Of a stretch of DNA of 64,000 bases, positions 8,760-18,176 are shown one piece after another. Within the stretch, counting starts at the first letter, position 1. Each line of letters starts with the position of its first letter. Source of the DNA: Stenotrophomonas sp. BIGb0135 (GTDB lineage Bacteria; Pseudomonadota; Gammaproteobacteria; Xanthomonadales; Xanthomonadaceae); NCBI RefSeq assembly GCF_024810105.1, contig NZ_JANUDX010000002.1, positions 619,503 through 683,502 of the forward strand. Direction: 5' to 3'. The notes beneath the pieces were generated by a model. The model saw nothing but the letters and a program-made list of their open reading frames with translations. It was not told the DNA's origin and made no database searches. The position numbers and the translations under genes were made by a program.

Positions 8760-9575
8760 ATGAGTACCCACGCAGACAGCAAGCCCTGGACCGTCCCGGC
8801 GTTGGCCGAGGCCAAGCGCAACGGGCAGAAGCTGGTGATGTTGACCGCCTACGACGCGGGGTTCGCGCGGGCGTTCGATGCCAACGGGGTGGACCTGATC
8901 CTGATCGGCGACTCGCTGGGCATGGTGGTGCAGGGGCACGATTCGACCCTGCCGGTGACCACCGACGACATGGTCTACCACACCCGCGCGGTCGCCCGCG
9001 TGCTGCAACGCGCGCTGCTGGTGGCCGACCTGCCGTTCGGCGCCGACGCCACCCCCGAACGCGCGCTGGATGCGTCGCTGCGCCTGCTCCAGGCCGGCGC
9101 GGAGATGGTCAAGATCGAGGGCGCCGGCTTCAAGCTGGACATCATCCGCTACCTGGTCGAGCGCGAGATCCCGGTCTGCTCGCACCTCGGGCTGACCCCG
9201 CAGTCGGTGCTGCGCCTGGGGGGGTACCGCGTGCAGGGGCGTGGCGATGCCGCCCAGCAGCTGCGCGAGGACGCCAAGGCCGCGGTCGCCGCCGGCGCCA
9301 CCCTGATCGTCCTCGAGTGCGTGCCCACGCCGGTCGCCGCGCAGGTCACCGCCGAGGTGAGCGTGCCCACCATCGGTATCGGTGCCGGCCCGCAGTGCGA
9401 TGGACAGGTGCTGGTGCTGCATGATTTCCTCGGCCTGGACAGCGGCCACCGTCGACCCAAGTTCGTCAAGGATTTCCTTGCCGAAGGCGGTTCGGTGGCC
9501 GGTGCCGTCCGTGCCTACGCCGACGCCGTGCGCGACGGCTCCTTCCCCGACGCAGAACACGCCTACGCCTCATGA
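8760..9575 (+). CDS. panB: 3-Methyl-2-oxobutanoate hydroxymethyltransferase
   Basis: A 271-residue PanB, which makes ketopantoate from 2-oxoisovalerate and methylene-tetrahydrofolate, the first step of pantothenate synthesis. Conserved segments are [13 protein letters not shown], the metal and substrate site [38 protein letters not shown] and [18 protein letters not shown] 8760 is normal. Its stop overlaps the start of panC by 4 bp (ATGA), so the two are coupled. Confidence 0.97.
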   Translation: MSTHADSKPWTVPALAEAKRNGQKLVMLTAYDAGFARAFDANGVDLILIGDSLGMVVQGHDSTLPVTTDDMVYHTRAVARVLQRALLVADLPFGADATPERALDASLRLLQAGAEMVKIEGAGFKLDIIRYLVEREIPVCSHLGLTPQSVLRLGGYRVQGRGDAAQQLREDAKAAVAAGATLIVLECVPTPVAAQVTAEVSVPTIGIGAGPQCDGQVLVLHDFLGLDSGHRRPKFVKDFLAEGGSVAGAVRAYADAVRDGSFPDAEHAYAS

Positions 9576-10414
9576 TCGACACCGTCACCGAACTGTCCCG
9601 CCTGCGCGCCATCGTCAACGGCTGGAAGCGCGAGGGCCTGCGCGTCGCGCTGGTCCCCACCATGGGCAACCTGCATGCGGGCCACTATTCGCTGGTCACG
9701 CTGGCGCGGCAGTACGCCGACCGCGTGGTCTCCAGTGTCTTCGTCAACCCGACCCAGTTCGGCCCGAACGAGGACTTCACCCGTTACCCGCGTACGCCCG
9801 AGGCCGACACCACCGGCCTGGAGCAGGCCGGCTGCGACGTCCTGTGGCTGCCCACGGTGGAGTCGATGTACCCGTTCGGGGTGGCGCTGGCCGCCAGCGT
9901 CAACGTGCCGGGCATCAGCGGCCTGCTTGAGGGCGCACACCGGCCGGGCCATTTCGATGGCGTGTGCACGGTGGTCTCGCGCCTGTTCAATCAGGTCCAG
10001 CCGGACGTGGCCGCCTTCGGCAAGAAGGACTACCAGCAGTTGGCGGTGATCCGCCAGATGGTGGAGGACCTGGCCTTCCCGATCCAGATCGTCGGCGGCG
10101 ACATCGTGCGTGAAACCGACGGCCTGGCGATGAGCTCGCGCAACCAGTACCTCAACGCCGAGCAGCGCCTGATCGCCACCCGCATCCACCAGGTGCTGCT
10201 GGGCATGCGCGAGGGCTTCATCGCCGGCAAGACCCGCAGCGTGATCGAGGCCGATGCCACGGCGGCGCTGCAGGCCGCCGGCTTCCAGGTGGACTACGCC
10301 GTGCTGCGCCTGCCGGACCTGTCCGAGCCGGCCGATGCCAATGATGGCACCCGGGTGGCGCTGATCGCCGCGCGCATCGGCACCACCCGCCTGATCGACA
10401 ACCTGGAGTTCTGA
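9572..10414 (+). CDS. panC: Pantoate-beta-alanine ligase
   Basis: A 280-residue PanC that joins pantoate to beta-alanine with ATP. The HIGH-like ATP motif appears as [14 protein letters not shown], followed by [33 protein letters not shown] and the KMSKS-equivalent [10 protein letters not shown]. It overlaps panB by 4 bp. A small DUF5076 gene separates it from panD, whose product provides beta-alanine. Confidence 0.97.
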   Translation: MIDTVTELSRLRAIVNGWKREGLRVALVPTMGNLHAGHYSLVTLARQYADRVVSSVFVNPTQFGPNEDFTRYPRTPEADTTGLEQAGCDVLWLPTVESMYPFGVALAASVNVPGISGLLEGAHRPGHFDGVCTVVSRLFNQVQPDVAAFGKKDYQQLAVIRQMVEDLAFPIQIVGGDIVRETDGLAMSSRNQYLNAEQRLIATRIHQVLLGMREGFIAGKTRSVIEADATAALQAAGFQVDYAVLRLPDLSEPADANDGTRVALIAARIGTTRLIDNLEF

Positions 10415-10434
10415 GGGCCCGCCCCGGAAACCCG

Positions 10435-10752
10435 ATGAACGAACGCCCCATTCCCGCGGCCGCGCTCGCCGACGACCACGCCGTGGAGATGCTGCGGGTG
10501 TGGATCGCCGCGCGCGGCCTGCAGTGTTCGATGAAGATCGGCCTGCACGAGGCCTCGCTGGGCATCGCGGAAGAGCGGGCCTGGGGGATGATCCTGGCCG
10601 ATACCGCCCGCCAGCTGGCCGAAGCCATCGCCGGCCTGCGCGGCAGCGCCGACCCGGCCGACGCGCTGGAGGCGATCATCGGCCATTTCCTGGCCGAGGT
10701 CGGCCAGCCGGCCTCGCCGGAGAACGGCGCACCGGTGGCCGGCGACGGCTGA
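10435..10752 (+). CDS. DUF5076 domain protein in the pantothenate cluster
   Basis: A 105-residue soluble protein of unknown function that I recognise as DUF5076-like. It has the core HAVEMLRVWIAARGLQCSMKIG and EERAWGMILADTARQLAEAI. It has no signal peptide, membrane segment or catalytic motif. It begins 20 bp after panC and points the same way, so it is probably co-transcribed with pan genes. A role linked to CoA or beta-alanine metabolism is only a guess from position. Confidence 0.75.
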   Translation: MNERPIPAAALADDHAVEMLRVWIAARGLQCSMKIGLHEASLGIAEERAWGMILADTARQLAEAIAGLRGSADPADALEAIIGHFLAEVGQPASPENGAPVAGDG

Positions 10753-10911
10753 GGCCGGGTGGTCCGACGGGCGCAGCGCAGGCCCTGCAAGGGCGGGGAG
10801 CCCCCGCCTGGCTGAATGAATGGCAGTGCCCGCGCCGGGCCGGGCGGTCAGGACCTGCCGCCGATCCGGCGGGTGCTAGAATTTCCCTTTCCTTTACCGT
10901 TGTCCCGTGCC

Positions 10912-11292
10912 ATGCACCTTTCCCTGCTCAAGACCAAGATCCACCGCGCCACCGTCACTCACTCCGAGCTGAACTACGAGGGTTCCATCGCCATCGATGA
11001 CAACCTGCTGCTGGCCACCGGCATCCGTGAGTTCGAACAGGTGCACATCTGGGACGTCACCAACGGTGCGCGTTTCTCCACCTATGCCATTCGTGCCGAA
11101 GCCGGCAGCGGCGTGGTCTCGCTCAACGGTGGCGCCGCGCGCCACGTGCAGGTGGGCGACATCATCATCATCGCCGCCTTCGCCAGCATGAGCGAAGAAG
11201 AAGCTGACGGCTTCAAGCCGAAGTTGGTATATGTGGACGGCAACAACCAGATCTCCCACACCAACGACAGCATCCCGACCCAGGCCGCATGA
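10912..11292 (+). CDS. panD: Aspartate 1-decarboxylase precursor
   Basis: A 126-residue PanD, a pyruvoyl enzyme that makes beta-alanine from aspartate. Self-cleavage is predicted between Gly24 and Ser25 in [10 protein letters not shown], leaving the pyruvoyl group on Ser25. Lys9 in [11 protein letters not shown] and [16 protein letters not shown] residues (here [12 protein letters not shown]) are conserved. A TAGAAT hexamer at 10877-10882 could be the -10 of a separate promoter. The stop overlaps the pgi start by 4 bp. Confidence 0.97.
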   Translation: MHLSLLKTKIHRATVTHSELNYEGSIAIDDNLLLATGIREFEQVHIWDVTNGARFSTYAIRAEAGSGVVSLNGGAARHVQVGDIIIIAAFASMSEEEADGFKPKLVYVDGNNQISHTNDSIPTQAA

Positions 11293-12803
11293 CACAGCAC
11301 AACGGATTCGACCCGCTTCATCCTCATGCCCAGCGCCTGCGTGGCGCGAGCATCCCTTCGCTGCTCGCCGCCGAACCGGAGCGGGCACGAACGTTGGGCG
11401 TGCGGGTCGGTCCGTTGTACGTCAATTTCGCGCGGCAGAAGTACGACCGCGCGGCGTTGGACGCACTGCTGCAACTGGCCGCCGAGCGCGATGTCGCCGG
11501 CGGCGTCCAGCGCCTGTTCCGCGGTGAGACAGTCAACGTGACCGAGGGTCGCGCCGCGCTGCACACCGCGTTGCGCGGCGACCTCGGCGGCGCACCGGTC
11601 GCGGGCGAGGCATTCGCCACCGCCGCCACGGTGCGCGCGCAGATGGGCGAGTTGATCGCCGCGCTGGAAAAAACCGGCGTCACCGATATCGTCAGCGTCG
11701 GCATCGGCGGCTCGGACCTCGGTCCGCGCCTGGTCGCCGATGCGCTGCGCCCGGTCACCGGCGCGCGCTTCCGCGTGCACTTCGTCTCCAACGTGGACGG
11801 CGCCGCCATGCAGCGCACGCTGGCCACGCTGGACCCGGCCACGACCGCCGGCATCCTGATTTCCAAGACCTTCGGTACCCAGGAAACCCTGCTCAACGGG
11901 CAGATCCTGCATGACTGGCTGGGCGGCAGCGAGCGCCTGTACGCGGTCAGTGCCAACCCGGAGCGTGCGGCCAAGGCGTTCTCGATCGCCGCCGGTCGCG
12001 TGCTGCCGATGTGGGACTGGGTGGGCGGGCGCTATTCGCTGTGGTCGGCGGTCGGATTCCCGATCGCGCTGGCGATCGGTTTCGAGCGTTTCGAGCAGCT
12101 GCTGGCCGGTGCCGCGCAGATGGACGAGCACGCGCTGACCGCACCGCTGGACCAGAACCTGCCGGTGCTGCATGCGCTGACCGACATCTGGAACCGCAAC
12201 CTGCTCGGCCACGCCACCCATGCGGTGATGACCTACGACCAGCGCTTGGCGCTGCTGCCGGCCTACCTGCAGCAGCTGGTGATGGAAAGCCTGGGCAAGC
12301 GCGTGCAGCTCGATGGCCGCCCGGTCGCCAGCGACACCGTGCCGGTGTGGTGGGGCGGGGCGGGCACCGACGTGCAGCACAGCTTCTTCCAGGCATTGCA
12401 CCAGGGCACCAGCGTGATCCCGGCCGATTTCATCGGCTGCGTGCGCAACGATGATCCCTACGTGGTCAACCACCAGGCGCTGATGGCCAACCTGCTGGCG
12501 CAGACCGAAGCGCTGGCCAACGGCCAAGGCAGCGACGATCCGCACCGCGAGTATCCCGGTGGCCGCCCGAGCACGCTGATCCTGCTCGACGCGCTCACCC
12601 CGCAGGCCCTGGGCGCGTTGATCGCGATGTACGAACACGCGGTGTACGTGCAGTCGCTGATCTGGAACATCAACGCCTTCGACCAGTTCGGCGTGGAGCT
12701 GGGCAAGCAGCTGGCCAGCCAGCTGCTGCCGGCGCTGCAGGGCGAGGCGCACGCGATCACCGACCCGGTGACGCTGGAGCTCCTGGGACGCCTGACTGCC
12801 TGA
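11289..12803 (+). CDS. pgi: Glucose-6-phosphate isomerase
   Basis: A 504-residue Pgi that interconverts glucose 6-phosphate and fructose 6-phosphate. SIS-type phosphosugar motifs are present: [58 protein letters not shown] and [13 protein letters not shown], which carries the C-terminal catalytic lysine. The length is a little under the usual 545-550, consistent with the compact xanthomonad version. It overlaps panD by 4 bp (ATGA). A long repeat array follows instead of a simple terminator. Confidence 0.96.
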   Translation: MTQHNGFDPLHPHAQRLRGASIPSLLAAEPERARTLGVRVGPLYVNFARQKYDRAALDALLQLAAERDVAGGVQRLFRGETVNVTEGRAALHTALRGDLGGAPVAGEAFATAATVRAQMGELIAALEKTGVTDIVSVGIGGSDLGPRLVADALRPVTGARFRVHFVSNVDGAAMQRTLATLDPATTAGILISKTFGTQETLLNGQILHDWLGGSERLYAVSANPERAAKAFSIAAGRVLPMWDWVGGRYSLWSAVGFPIALAIGFERFEQLLAGAAQMDEHALTAPLDQNLPVLHALTDIWNRNLLGHATHAVMTYDQRLALLPAYLQQLVMESLGKRVQLDGRPVASDTVPVWWGGAGTDVQHSFFQALHQGTSVIPADFIGCVRNDDPYVVNHQALMANLLAQTEALANGQGSDDPHREYPGGRPSTLILLDALTPQALGALIAMYEHAVYVQSLIWNINAFDQFGVELGKQLASQLLPALQGEAHAITDPVTLELLGRLTA

Positions 12804-12808
12804 CCGCG

Positions 12809-13655
12809 CGTAGAGCCGACCGTTGGTCGGCTGCAGGGATGTAGAGCCGACCGTTGATCGCGGCAGGTATGTAGAGCCGACCGTTGGTCGCGGCAGGTAT
12901 GTAGAGCCGACCGTTGGTCGGCTATCGCGCGCAGCGCGCGGGGGGTGATCGTTGTCGTGAAGAGCAGCCGACCAACGGTCGGCTCTACCGGTGTTCGCGC
13001 AGCGGACCAACGATTGGCATTACCGATGTTCGCGCAGCCAACCAATGGTCGGCAGCACCGATGTTTGCGCAGCCGACCGTTGGTCGGATGCAGGGATGTA
13101 GAGCCGACCGTTGGTCGGCTATCGCGCGCAGCGCGCAGGGGTTGATCGTTGCGGTGAAGAGCAGCCGACCAACGGTCGGCTCTACCGGTGTTCGCGCAGC
13201 GGACCAACGGTCGGTATTACCGGTGTTCACGCAGCCAACCAATGGTCGGCATTACCGATGTTTCCGCAGCCGACCGTTGGTCGCTGCGGGGATGTAGAGC
13301 CGACCGTTGGTCGGCTATCGCGCGCAGCGCGCAGGGATTCATCGTTGCGGTGAAGAGCAGCCGACCAACGGTCGGCTCTACCGGTTTTTGCGCAGCGGAC
13401 CAATGGTCGGCCTCACCGATGTTTCCGCAGCCGACCGTTGGTCGGCTGCAGGGATGTAGAGCCGACCGTTGGTCGGCTATCGCGCGCAGCGCGCGGGGTT
13501 GAACGTTGCGGTGAAGAGCAGCCGACCAATGGTCGGCTCTACCGGTGTTCGCGCAGCCGACCAACGGTCGGCATTACCGGTGTTTCCGCAGCCGACCAAC
13601 GGTCGGCATCACCGGTGTTTCCGCAGCCAACCAACGGTCGGCATCACCGGGTCGG
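12809..13655. repeat. Large SMAG palindrome array with higher-order repeat units
   Basis: About 25 palindromes of the type GTAGAGCCGACCGTTGGTCG or its inverse (CGACCAACGGTCGGC) fill this gap of about 840 bp between pgi and the response-regulator gene. They are organised into a higher-order direct repeat starting at 12901, 13098, 13294 and 13455 (spacing 197, 196 and 161 bp). Each unit holds a GTAG palindrome, ATCGCGCGCAGCGCGC, a TTGCGGTGAAGAGCAGCC segment, and further palindromes separated by GCAGC and TTACCG spacers. Open frames here are by-products of the stop-poor repeats; no gene is supported. Confidence 0.9.
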
Positions 13656-14222
13656 GTCGCGTTCCGGGCTGGGGCGTTTGGCCAGCTTGCGCTGCAGCGA
13701 GCGGCGGTGCATGCCCAGCAGCCGCGCCGCGGCCGACACATTGCCGCCGGTTTCATGCATCGCCTGCTGGATGTGTTCCCACTGCAGGCGACTGATCGGG
13801 GTCATCGCATCCGGTGGCTCGAGTTCGCCATCATCGGCCGGGCCATCGTCTTCCTCGCCGAGCGCGCGCAGGATCATCGGCACCGTGGCCGGCTTGGGCA
13901 GGTAGTCGTCGGCCCCCAGCTTGATCGCTTCCACCGCGGTGGCGATGCTGGCGTAGCCGGTCACCAGCAGGATCCGCATGTCTTCGCGCAGGGCGCGCAG
14001 CGGCTGGATCAACGACAGGCCCGATTCGGCGCCCAGTTTCAGGTCGATCAGCGCATAGGCGGGCGGTTGCTGGCGGGCCAGCATCAGCGCCGAGGCGATG
14101 TCGCTGGCCGTTACCGTTTCCAGGCCCTTGCGGGCCAGGCTGCGCTGCAGGGTGCGCAGGTACAGTTCGTCGTCATCAACCAGCAGGCCATGGCTGGCGG
14201 CGGGCAGGGGGGGCGTGGTCAT
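13644..14222 (-). CDS. RegA/ActR/PrrA-like response regulator
   Basis: A 192-residue regulator with a receiver domain (about 11-125) and a Fis-type helix-turn-helix at the C-terminus (about 145-185, ISRLQWEHIQQAMHETGGNV and AAARLLGMHRRSLQRKLAKR). Phosphoacceptor is Asp60 in ALIDLKLGAESG; Asp16-18 and Lys109-region residues complete the site. The short two-domain form without an AAA+ module, and the MHRRSLQRKL helix, are hallmarks of the RegA/PrrA/ActR family of redox regulators. The start ATG 14222 overlaps the stop of the kinase gene by 4 bp. The last codons run into the SMAG array. Confidence 0.9.
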   Translation of the reverse strand: MTTPPLPAASHGLLVDDDELYLRTLQRSLARKGLETVTASDIASALMLARQQPPAYALIDLKLGAESGLSLIQPLRALREDMRILLVTGYASIATAVEAIKLGADDYLPKPATVPMILRALGEEDDGPADDGELEPPDAMTPISRLQWEHIQQAMHETGGNVSAAARLLGMHRRSLQRKLAKRPSPERDPTR

Positions 14223-15445
14223 GCGGAGGTCTCCTGGGAGGCCAGGGGCAGGCGGAAGCCGACGCGGGTACCGGCACCATTGGCCGGGCGCATCCACAGC
14301 TCGCCGTCCAGGCGTTCGATGGTGGCATGGGACAGGGCCAGGCCGACGCCCATGCCCTGGGTCTTGCCGCTGTTGAACAGGGTGCCGGGCAGGACGGCCT
14401 GGCGTGCGTCGAAGCCGTGGCCGTAGTCGCGCACTTCACCGATGAGGTCATCGCCTTCGATGCGCAGGGTGAGGTCGACCTGCGGGCGCTCGGCCTTCTC
14501 GCCGGCGTCGGCGGCGTTGTTGAGCAGCACCATCAGCAGGTGGCCGATGCCCGGGTCCAGCGGCAGCTTCAGCGGGGCGTCGTCGTTGCGCTTGAGGGTG
14601 ATGGTCGGGCGCACCAGCCGCCATTGCTCGAGCACCTGCGGCAGGGTCACGACCTCGCGACCGGGCGCATCGCCGGCGGCGGGGCGGGCCAGCGCCAGTA
14701 CCCGTTCGCGGCACTGCACCAGCAGCTCGCGCAGGGTGTCCACGTCTTCGCGCACTTCCGGGCTGTCGGCCTGGTCGGCGATGTCGTCGGCGAGCAGGGT
14801 CATGGTCGCCAGCGGGGTGTTGAGTTCATGCGCGACGGAGGCGGCATGGGTGGCCAGCGCGACGATGCCTTCGTTGCGGACGAAGCGTTCGCGCAGCATG
14901 GCCAGTTCGTGCTCGCGCTGGCGCAGGGCGATCGCCAGGCGGGTGGCGAACACCAGCACGACGGTGGCCGATAGCAGGAAATTGCACACCACGCCCCACT
15001 GGTGCATCTGCATGGCCGTGAAGTAGCCGGCCGGCAGTGGCAGGCCGAAGATGCCGCTGGCGGCGTAGCCGACGAGGCAGGTGGCGGCGACTGCGAGGGT
15101 CCAGCGCAGCGGCAGGGCCAGCGCGGCCAGGGCGATCAGGATGAGGAAGAGCGAGCCGAACGGGTTGCCGATGCCGCCGCTCCAGCCGACCATCCAGGTG
15201 AGGATGATGACGTCGACGAGGATGTGGCCGAACGCGGTGACCGGGGCGGTGTCGGCGTGGTGTACGCGCAGTTGGGCGTAGAGGTTGAACAGGGCCAGTG
15301 CGGCGACGCCGGCCCAGAGGGGGCGTTGCGGGAGTTCGAGGCCGAGTACGGAGGTGGCGACGAGGATGGTGGCCGCCTGGCCGGCCACGGCGAGCCAGCG
15401 CAGGCTGCACAGGGTACGGAGGAAGGGGGCGTCGGTACCGGTCAT
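14219..15445 (-). CDS. RegB/PrrB-like membrane sensor histidine kinase
   Basis: A 408-residue kinase with about six membrane segments (roughly residues 13-172), an H box (His206 in ASVAHELNTPLATM), N box (LNNAADAGEKAE) and G boxes (DYGHGFD, GMGVGLALSHATIERLDG). The membrane part contains GGIGNPF at 90-96, the GGxxNPF motif tied to quinone sensing in RegB. Cys245 in LVQCRERVL lies 39 residues after the phosphorylated His, close to the redox-active cysteine of Rhodobacter RegB. With the adjacent RegA-like gene it likely forms a redox-sensing pair. ATG 15454 is an alternative start. Confidence 0.88.
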   Translation of the reverse strand: MTGTDAPFLRTLCSLRWLAVAGQAATILVATSVLGLELPQRPLWAGVAALALFNLYAQLRVHHADTAPVTAFGHILVDVIILTWMVGWSGGIGNPFGSLFLILIALAALALPLRWTLAVAATCLVGYAASGIFGLPLPAGYFTAMQMHQWGVVCNFLLSATVVLVFATRLAIALRQREHELAMLRERFVRNEGIVALATHAASVAHELNTPLATMTLLADDIADQADSPEVREDVDTLRELLVQCRERVLALARPAAGDAPGREVVTLPQVLEQWRLVRPTITLKRNDDAPLKLPLDPGIGHLLMVLLNNAADAGEKAERPQVDLTLRIEGDDLIGEVRDYGHGFDARQAVLPGTLFNSGKTQGMGVGLALSHATIERLDGELWMRPANGAGTRVGFRLPLASQETSA

Positions 15446-15580
15446 GACGCACATGCTATGCGCTCGGCGCGCGACCTGCCTGCGACAATCGGCCGCATCG
15501 GGGGGGGGATTTGGTTTTTTAAAGGCTACAGAGCTCTGGAGCTTGAGAGCCGAAGCCGCGAGTGCGGGCCTGCGCTGGCT

Positions 15581-15690
15581 GGGGTGGGCGCGGGTGGCGT
15601 TGCGGGACACGCCGTGAACCCTCCCCTGGGGGCTCTTTTTGCGCCATCCATGGCGCAAAACGGTCCCGCAACGCCACCCGCACCCACCCC
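15581..15690. repeat. Nested long inverted repeat (28-bp arms)
   Basis: The left arm 15581-15608 and right arm 15663-15690 are inverted copies with one mismatch, with GGGTGGCGTTGCGGGAC at the inner end of the left arm. The 54-bp spacer holds a second palindrome, TTTTGCGCCAT / ATGGCGCAAAA. The whole can fold into one long cruciform or RNA hairpin. A 15-nt piece of the arm (CCGCAACGCCACCCG) recurs at 46287, so it is part of a dispersed repeat family. No transposase or gene is seen between 15446 and 16000. Confidence 0.75.
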
Positions 15691-15734
15691 CTTCAGTGGG
15701 TCGGTGCGCAGGGGGGGAGCAACGGCAACGGCAG

Positions 15735-15860
15735 TGGGATTGGGAAGGGCACGGGGAAGGAGAAGGGGAAGGAGAAGGGGAACGGGAAGGGGAAGGAGAA
15801 GGAGAAGGAGAAGGGTGGGGGAGTGGAGGAGGGGAAGGGGGAAGGGGGAGGCTGGGCAGG
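15735..15860. repeat. Polypurine (GGGAAG/GGAGAAG) low-complexity tract
   Basis: About 125 bp of almost pure purine on the plus strand, built from GGGAAGG, GGAGAAG and GGGGAA blocks with only a few pyrimidines. It is imperfectly periodic by 6 bp and partly mirror-symmetric, features that favour triplex (H-DNA) or G-quadruplex formation. It lies between the divergent kinase gene and ispG, about 140 bp before the ispG start. No gene is supported in it. Confidence 0.75.
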
Positions 15861-16000
15861 CTCGGCGCTGCCGTCGGTTTTGAGGGCGCCCGTCTGCGCC
15901 GCGTGTGAGGTCGGGCGACGACGGGTGACGAGGAAAACCGCAGATGAGTCGTGCTTCAAGGCAGTCACCACCGGCGCGCCCGGCGCGGTAAAATGCCGGG

Positions 16001-17266
16001 ATGCACGACGCCGTCAGCCAACCGACCCAACCCTCCGACACCACCGTGTGGGCCCGCCGCCAGACCCAGGCCGTCCGCATTGGCGGGGTGGTGGTGGGGG
16101 GAGGCCAGCCCGTGGTGGTGCAGTCGATGACCAACACCGACACCGCCGACGTGGCCGCCAGCGTCAAGCAGGTCGCCGAATTGTGGCGGGCCGGGTCGGA
16201 GATGGTGCGGTTGACCGTCAACAACCCCGAGTCGGCCGCGGCGATCCCGCGCATCGTGGAAAAGCTGCGGATGATGGGGATCGAGGTCCCGCTGATCGGC
16301 GACTTCCACTACAACGGCCACCAGCTGCTGACCCAGGAGCCGGCCTGCGCCGAGGCATTGGCCAAGTACCGGATCAACCCCGGCAACGTCGGCTTCGGCA
16401 AGAAGAAGGACACCCAGTTCGCGCAGTTGATCGAGTTCGCGATCCGCTACGACAAGCCGGTGCGCATCGGCGCCAACTGGGGGTCGCTGGACCAGTCGCT
16501 GGCTGCGCGCCTGATGGACGAGAACAGCCAGCGGGCGCAGCCCTGGGATGCTGGCCGGGTGCTGCGCGAGGCGCTGATCCGTTCGGCGCTGGACTCAGCG
16601 CATACCGCCGTCGAACTGGGCCTGCCGCGCGATCGCATCGTGCTCTCGGCCAAGGTCAGTGGCGTGCAGGAGCTGATCGCGGTCTACCGCGACCTGGCCC
16701 AGCGCTCGGACTTCGCCCTGCACCTGGGCCTGACCGAAGCCGGTATCGGCAGCAAGGGCATCGTCGCCTCCTCGGCGGCGCTGGCGGTGCTGCTGCAGGA
16801 AGGCATCGGCGACACCATCCGCATTTCGCTCACCCCGGAACCCGGGCAGTCGCGCACCGCCGAGGTGATCGTGGCCCAGGAACTGCTGCAGACCACCGGG
16901 CAGCGTGCCTTCACGCCGCTGGTCACCGCCTGCCCGGGCTGTGGCCGCACCACCTCCGAGTTCTTCCAGGAGTTGGCCAAGGTGGTGCAGAACCACGTGC
17001 GCGGGAAGATGCCGGAATGGAAGGTGAGCCACCCGGGCGCGGAGAACATGACCCTGGCGGTGATGGGCTGCATCGTCAACGGCCCGGGCGAATCGCGCCA
17101 TGCCAACATCGGCATTTCGCTGCCGGGCACCGGCGAAACGCCGGCCGCGCCGGTCTTCGTGGACGGCGAAAAGACCGTGACGCTGCGCGGCGACAACATC
17201 GCGCAGGAGTTCGTGGCGCTGATCGACGATTACGTCGAACGCAAGTATGTCCGCAGCGTCGGATAA
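16001..17266 (+). CDS. ispG: (E)-4-Hydroxy-3-methylbut-2-enyl-diphosphate synthase (flavodoxin)
   Basis: A 421-residue IspG (GcpE), the 4Fe-4S enzyme that turns MEcPP into HMBPP in the non-mevalonate isoprenoid pathway. The N-terminal TIM barrel shows [33 protein letters not shown] and GANWGSLD. The C-terminal cluster domain shows [15 protein letters not shown] and [17 protein letters not shown], which hold the three cluster cysteines. ATG 16001 is used. A TAAAAT hexamer 7 bp before it (15989-15994) could be a -10 element, making the mRNA nearly leaderless. Confidence 0.96.
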   Translation: MHDAVSQPTQPSDTTVWARRQTQAVRIGGVVVGGGQPVVVQSMTNTDTADVAASVKQVAELWRAGSEMVRLTVNNPESAAAIPRIVEKLRMMGIEVPLIGDFHYNGHQLLTQEPACAEALAKYRINPGNVGFGKKKDTQFAQLIEFAIRYDKPVRIGANWGSLDQSLAARLMDENSQRAQPWDAGRVLREALIRSALDSAHTAVELGLPRDRIVLSAKVSGVQELIAVYRDLAQRSDFALHLGLTEAGIGSKGIVASSAALAVLLQEGIGDTIRISLTPEPGQSRTAEVIVAQELLQTTGQRAFTPLVTACPGCGRTTSEFFQELAKVVQNHVRGKMPEWKVSHPGAENMTLAVMGCIVNGPGESRHANIGISLPGTGETPAAPVFVDGEKTVTLRGDNIAQEFVALIDDYVERKYVRSVG

Positions 17267-17954
17267 GCCCGCGCCGCTGGCCGCACCCGAGCCGGCCGCC
17301 GGCTTCCGCCACTGGATGGCCCAGAACGCCTGGCGTTTCGTGCTGCTGTTCGTCGGCGTGCTGCTGCCGCTGGCCGCTTTCGTGGCCCTGGCCGATGAAG
17401 TGCATGAGCTGGAGTCGTTCTATTTCGACGCGCCGCTGCTGTGGACCCTGCACGGGTTGCATTCGCCGGGGCTGGACCGCTTTTTCGTGCTGCTGTCCAA
17501 GCTGGGCTATGAGTGGTTCCTGATCCCGGTCGACGTGCTGATCGTCGCCGTGCTGCTGGCGCTCAAGCGCTGGCGAGAGGCCAGTTTCGTGGCGATCTGC
17601 TTCGTCGGCTCGGCCTTGTTGAACATGGGCAGCAAGCAGTTCTTCCAGCGCGACCGGCCCAGCCTGTGGGAATCGATCGCCCCGGAAAGCACGTTCAGTT
17701 TCCCCAGTGGCCACGCCATGGGCTCGATGACCCTGGCGGTCACGGTGGTGCTGCTGGCCTGGAACACCCGCTGGCGCTGGCCAGTGCTGGTGCTGGCGCC
17801 TGCGTTCAGCCTGCTGGTCAGCGTGTCGCGGGTCTACCTGGGCGTGCACTACCCGTCGGACATCCTGGCCGGGTGGTGTGCGGCGCTGGTTTGGGTGGTA
17901 GGGTGCTTCCTGGTCATGTTTCGACGCGGGGGCCCCTGGCGGCACCTGCGCTGA
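17247..17954 (+). CDS. PAP2-family membrane phosphatase
   Basis: A 235-residue integral membrane protein of the PAP2/undecaprenyl-diphosphatase-like superfamily. All three phosphatase motifs are present: KQFFQRDRP (KX6RP), FPSGHAMGS and [12 protein letters not shown] (SRX5HX3D). About six membrane helices surround them, placing the active site on the periplasmic side. Substrate could be a lipid phosphate such as undecaprenyl pyrophosphate or phosphatidic acid. It overlaps the end of ispG by 20 bp, so it is probably co-expressed with isoprenoid synthesis, which fits a polyprenyl substrate. Confidence 0.87.
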   Translation: MSAASDKPAPLAAPEPAAGFRHWMAQNAWRFVLLFVGVLLPLAAFVALADEVHELESFYFDAPLLWTLHGLHSPGLDRFFVLLSKLGYEWFLIPVDVLIVAVLLALKRWREASFVAICFVGSALLNMGSKQFFQRDRPSLWESIAPESTFSFPSGHAMGSMTLAVTVVLLAWNTRWRWPVLVLAPAFSLLVSVSRVYLGVHYPSDILAGWCAALVWVVGCFLVMFRRGGPWRHLR

Positions 17955-18176
17955 GCCAGGCGGACGCGGGCGCGCCGATTGCGCCACTCCCCGCAGGCGT
18001 ACACTGATAGGTGTAGTAAACCGATAAAGCCTGGGGTGAAAGGCTTAGGGGAAGGGCAGGCAAGCATGGGTGTGATGCGGGCACCAGAACGCGCCGACAG
18101 GGGGGACATGTCCTTGTTATCACGCACCCCCGCGGCTAGGCTTGCCCCCGTTCGCAGCGTTTGAAGAGGTGCGTGG

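Noticed and set aside
11082..13010. 642-codon minus-strand open frame over pgi and the SMAG array
   Set aside because: Antisense of pgi plus repeat translation; no protein motif.
12809..13655. CRISPR array
   Set aside because: Units are palindromic SMAG elements in mixed orientation, spacers are themselves repeated, and no cas genes are present.
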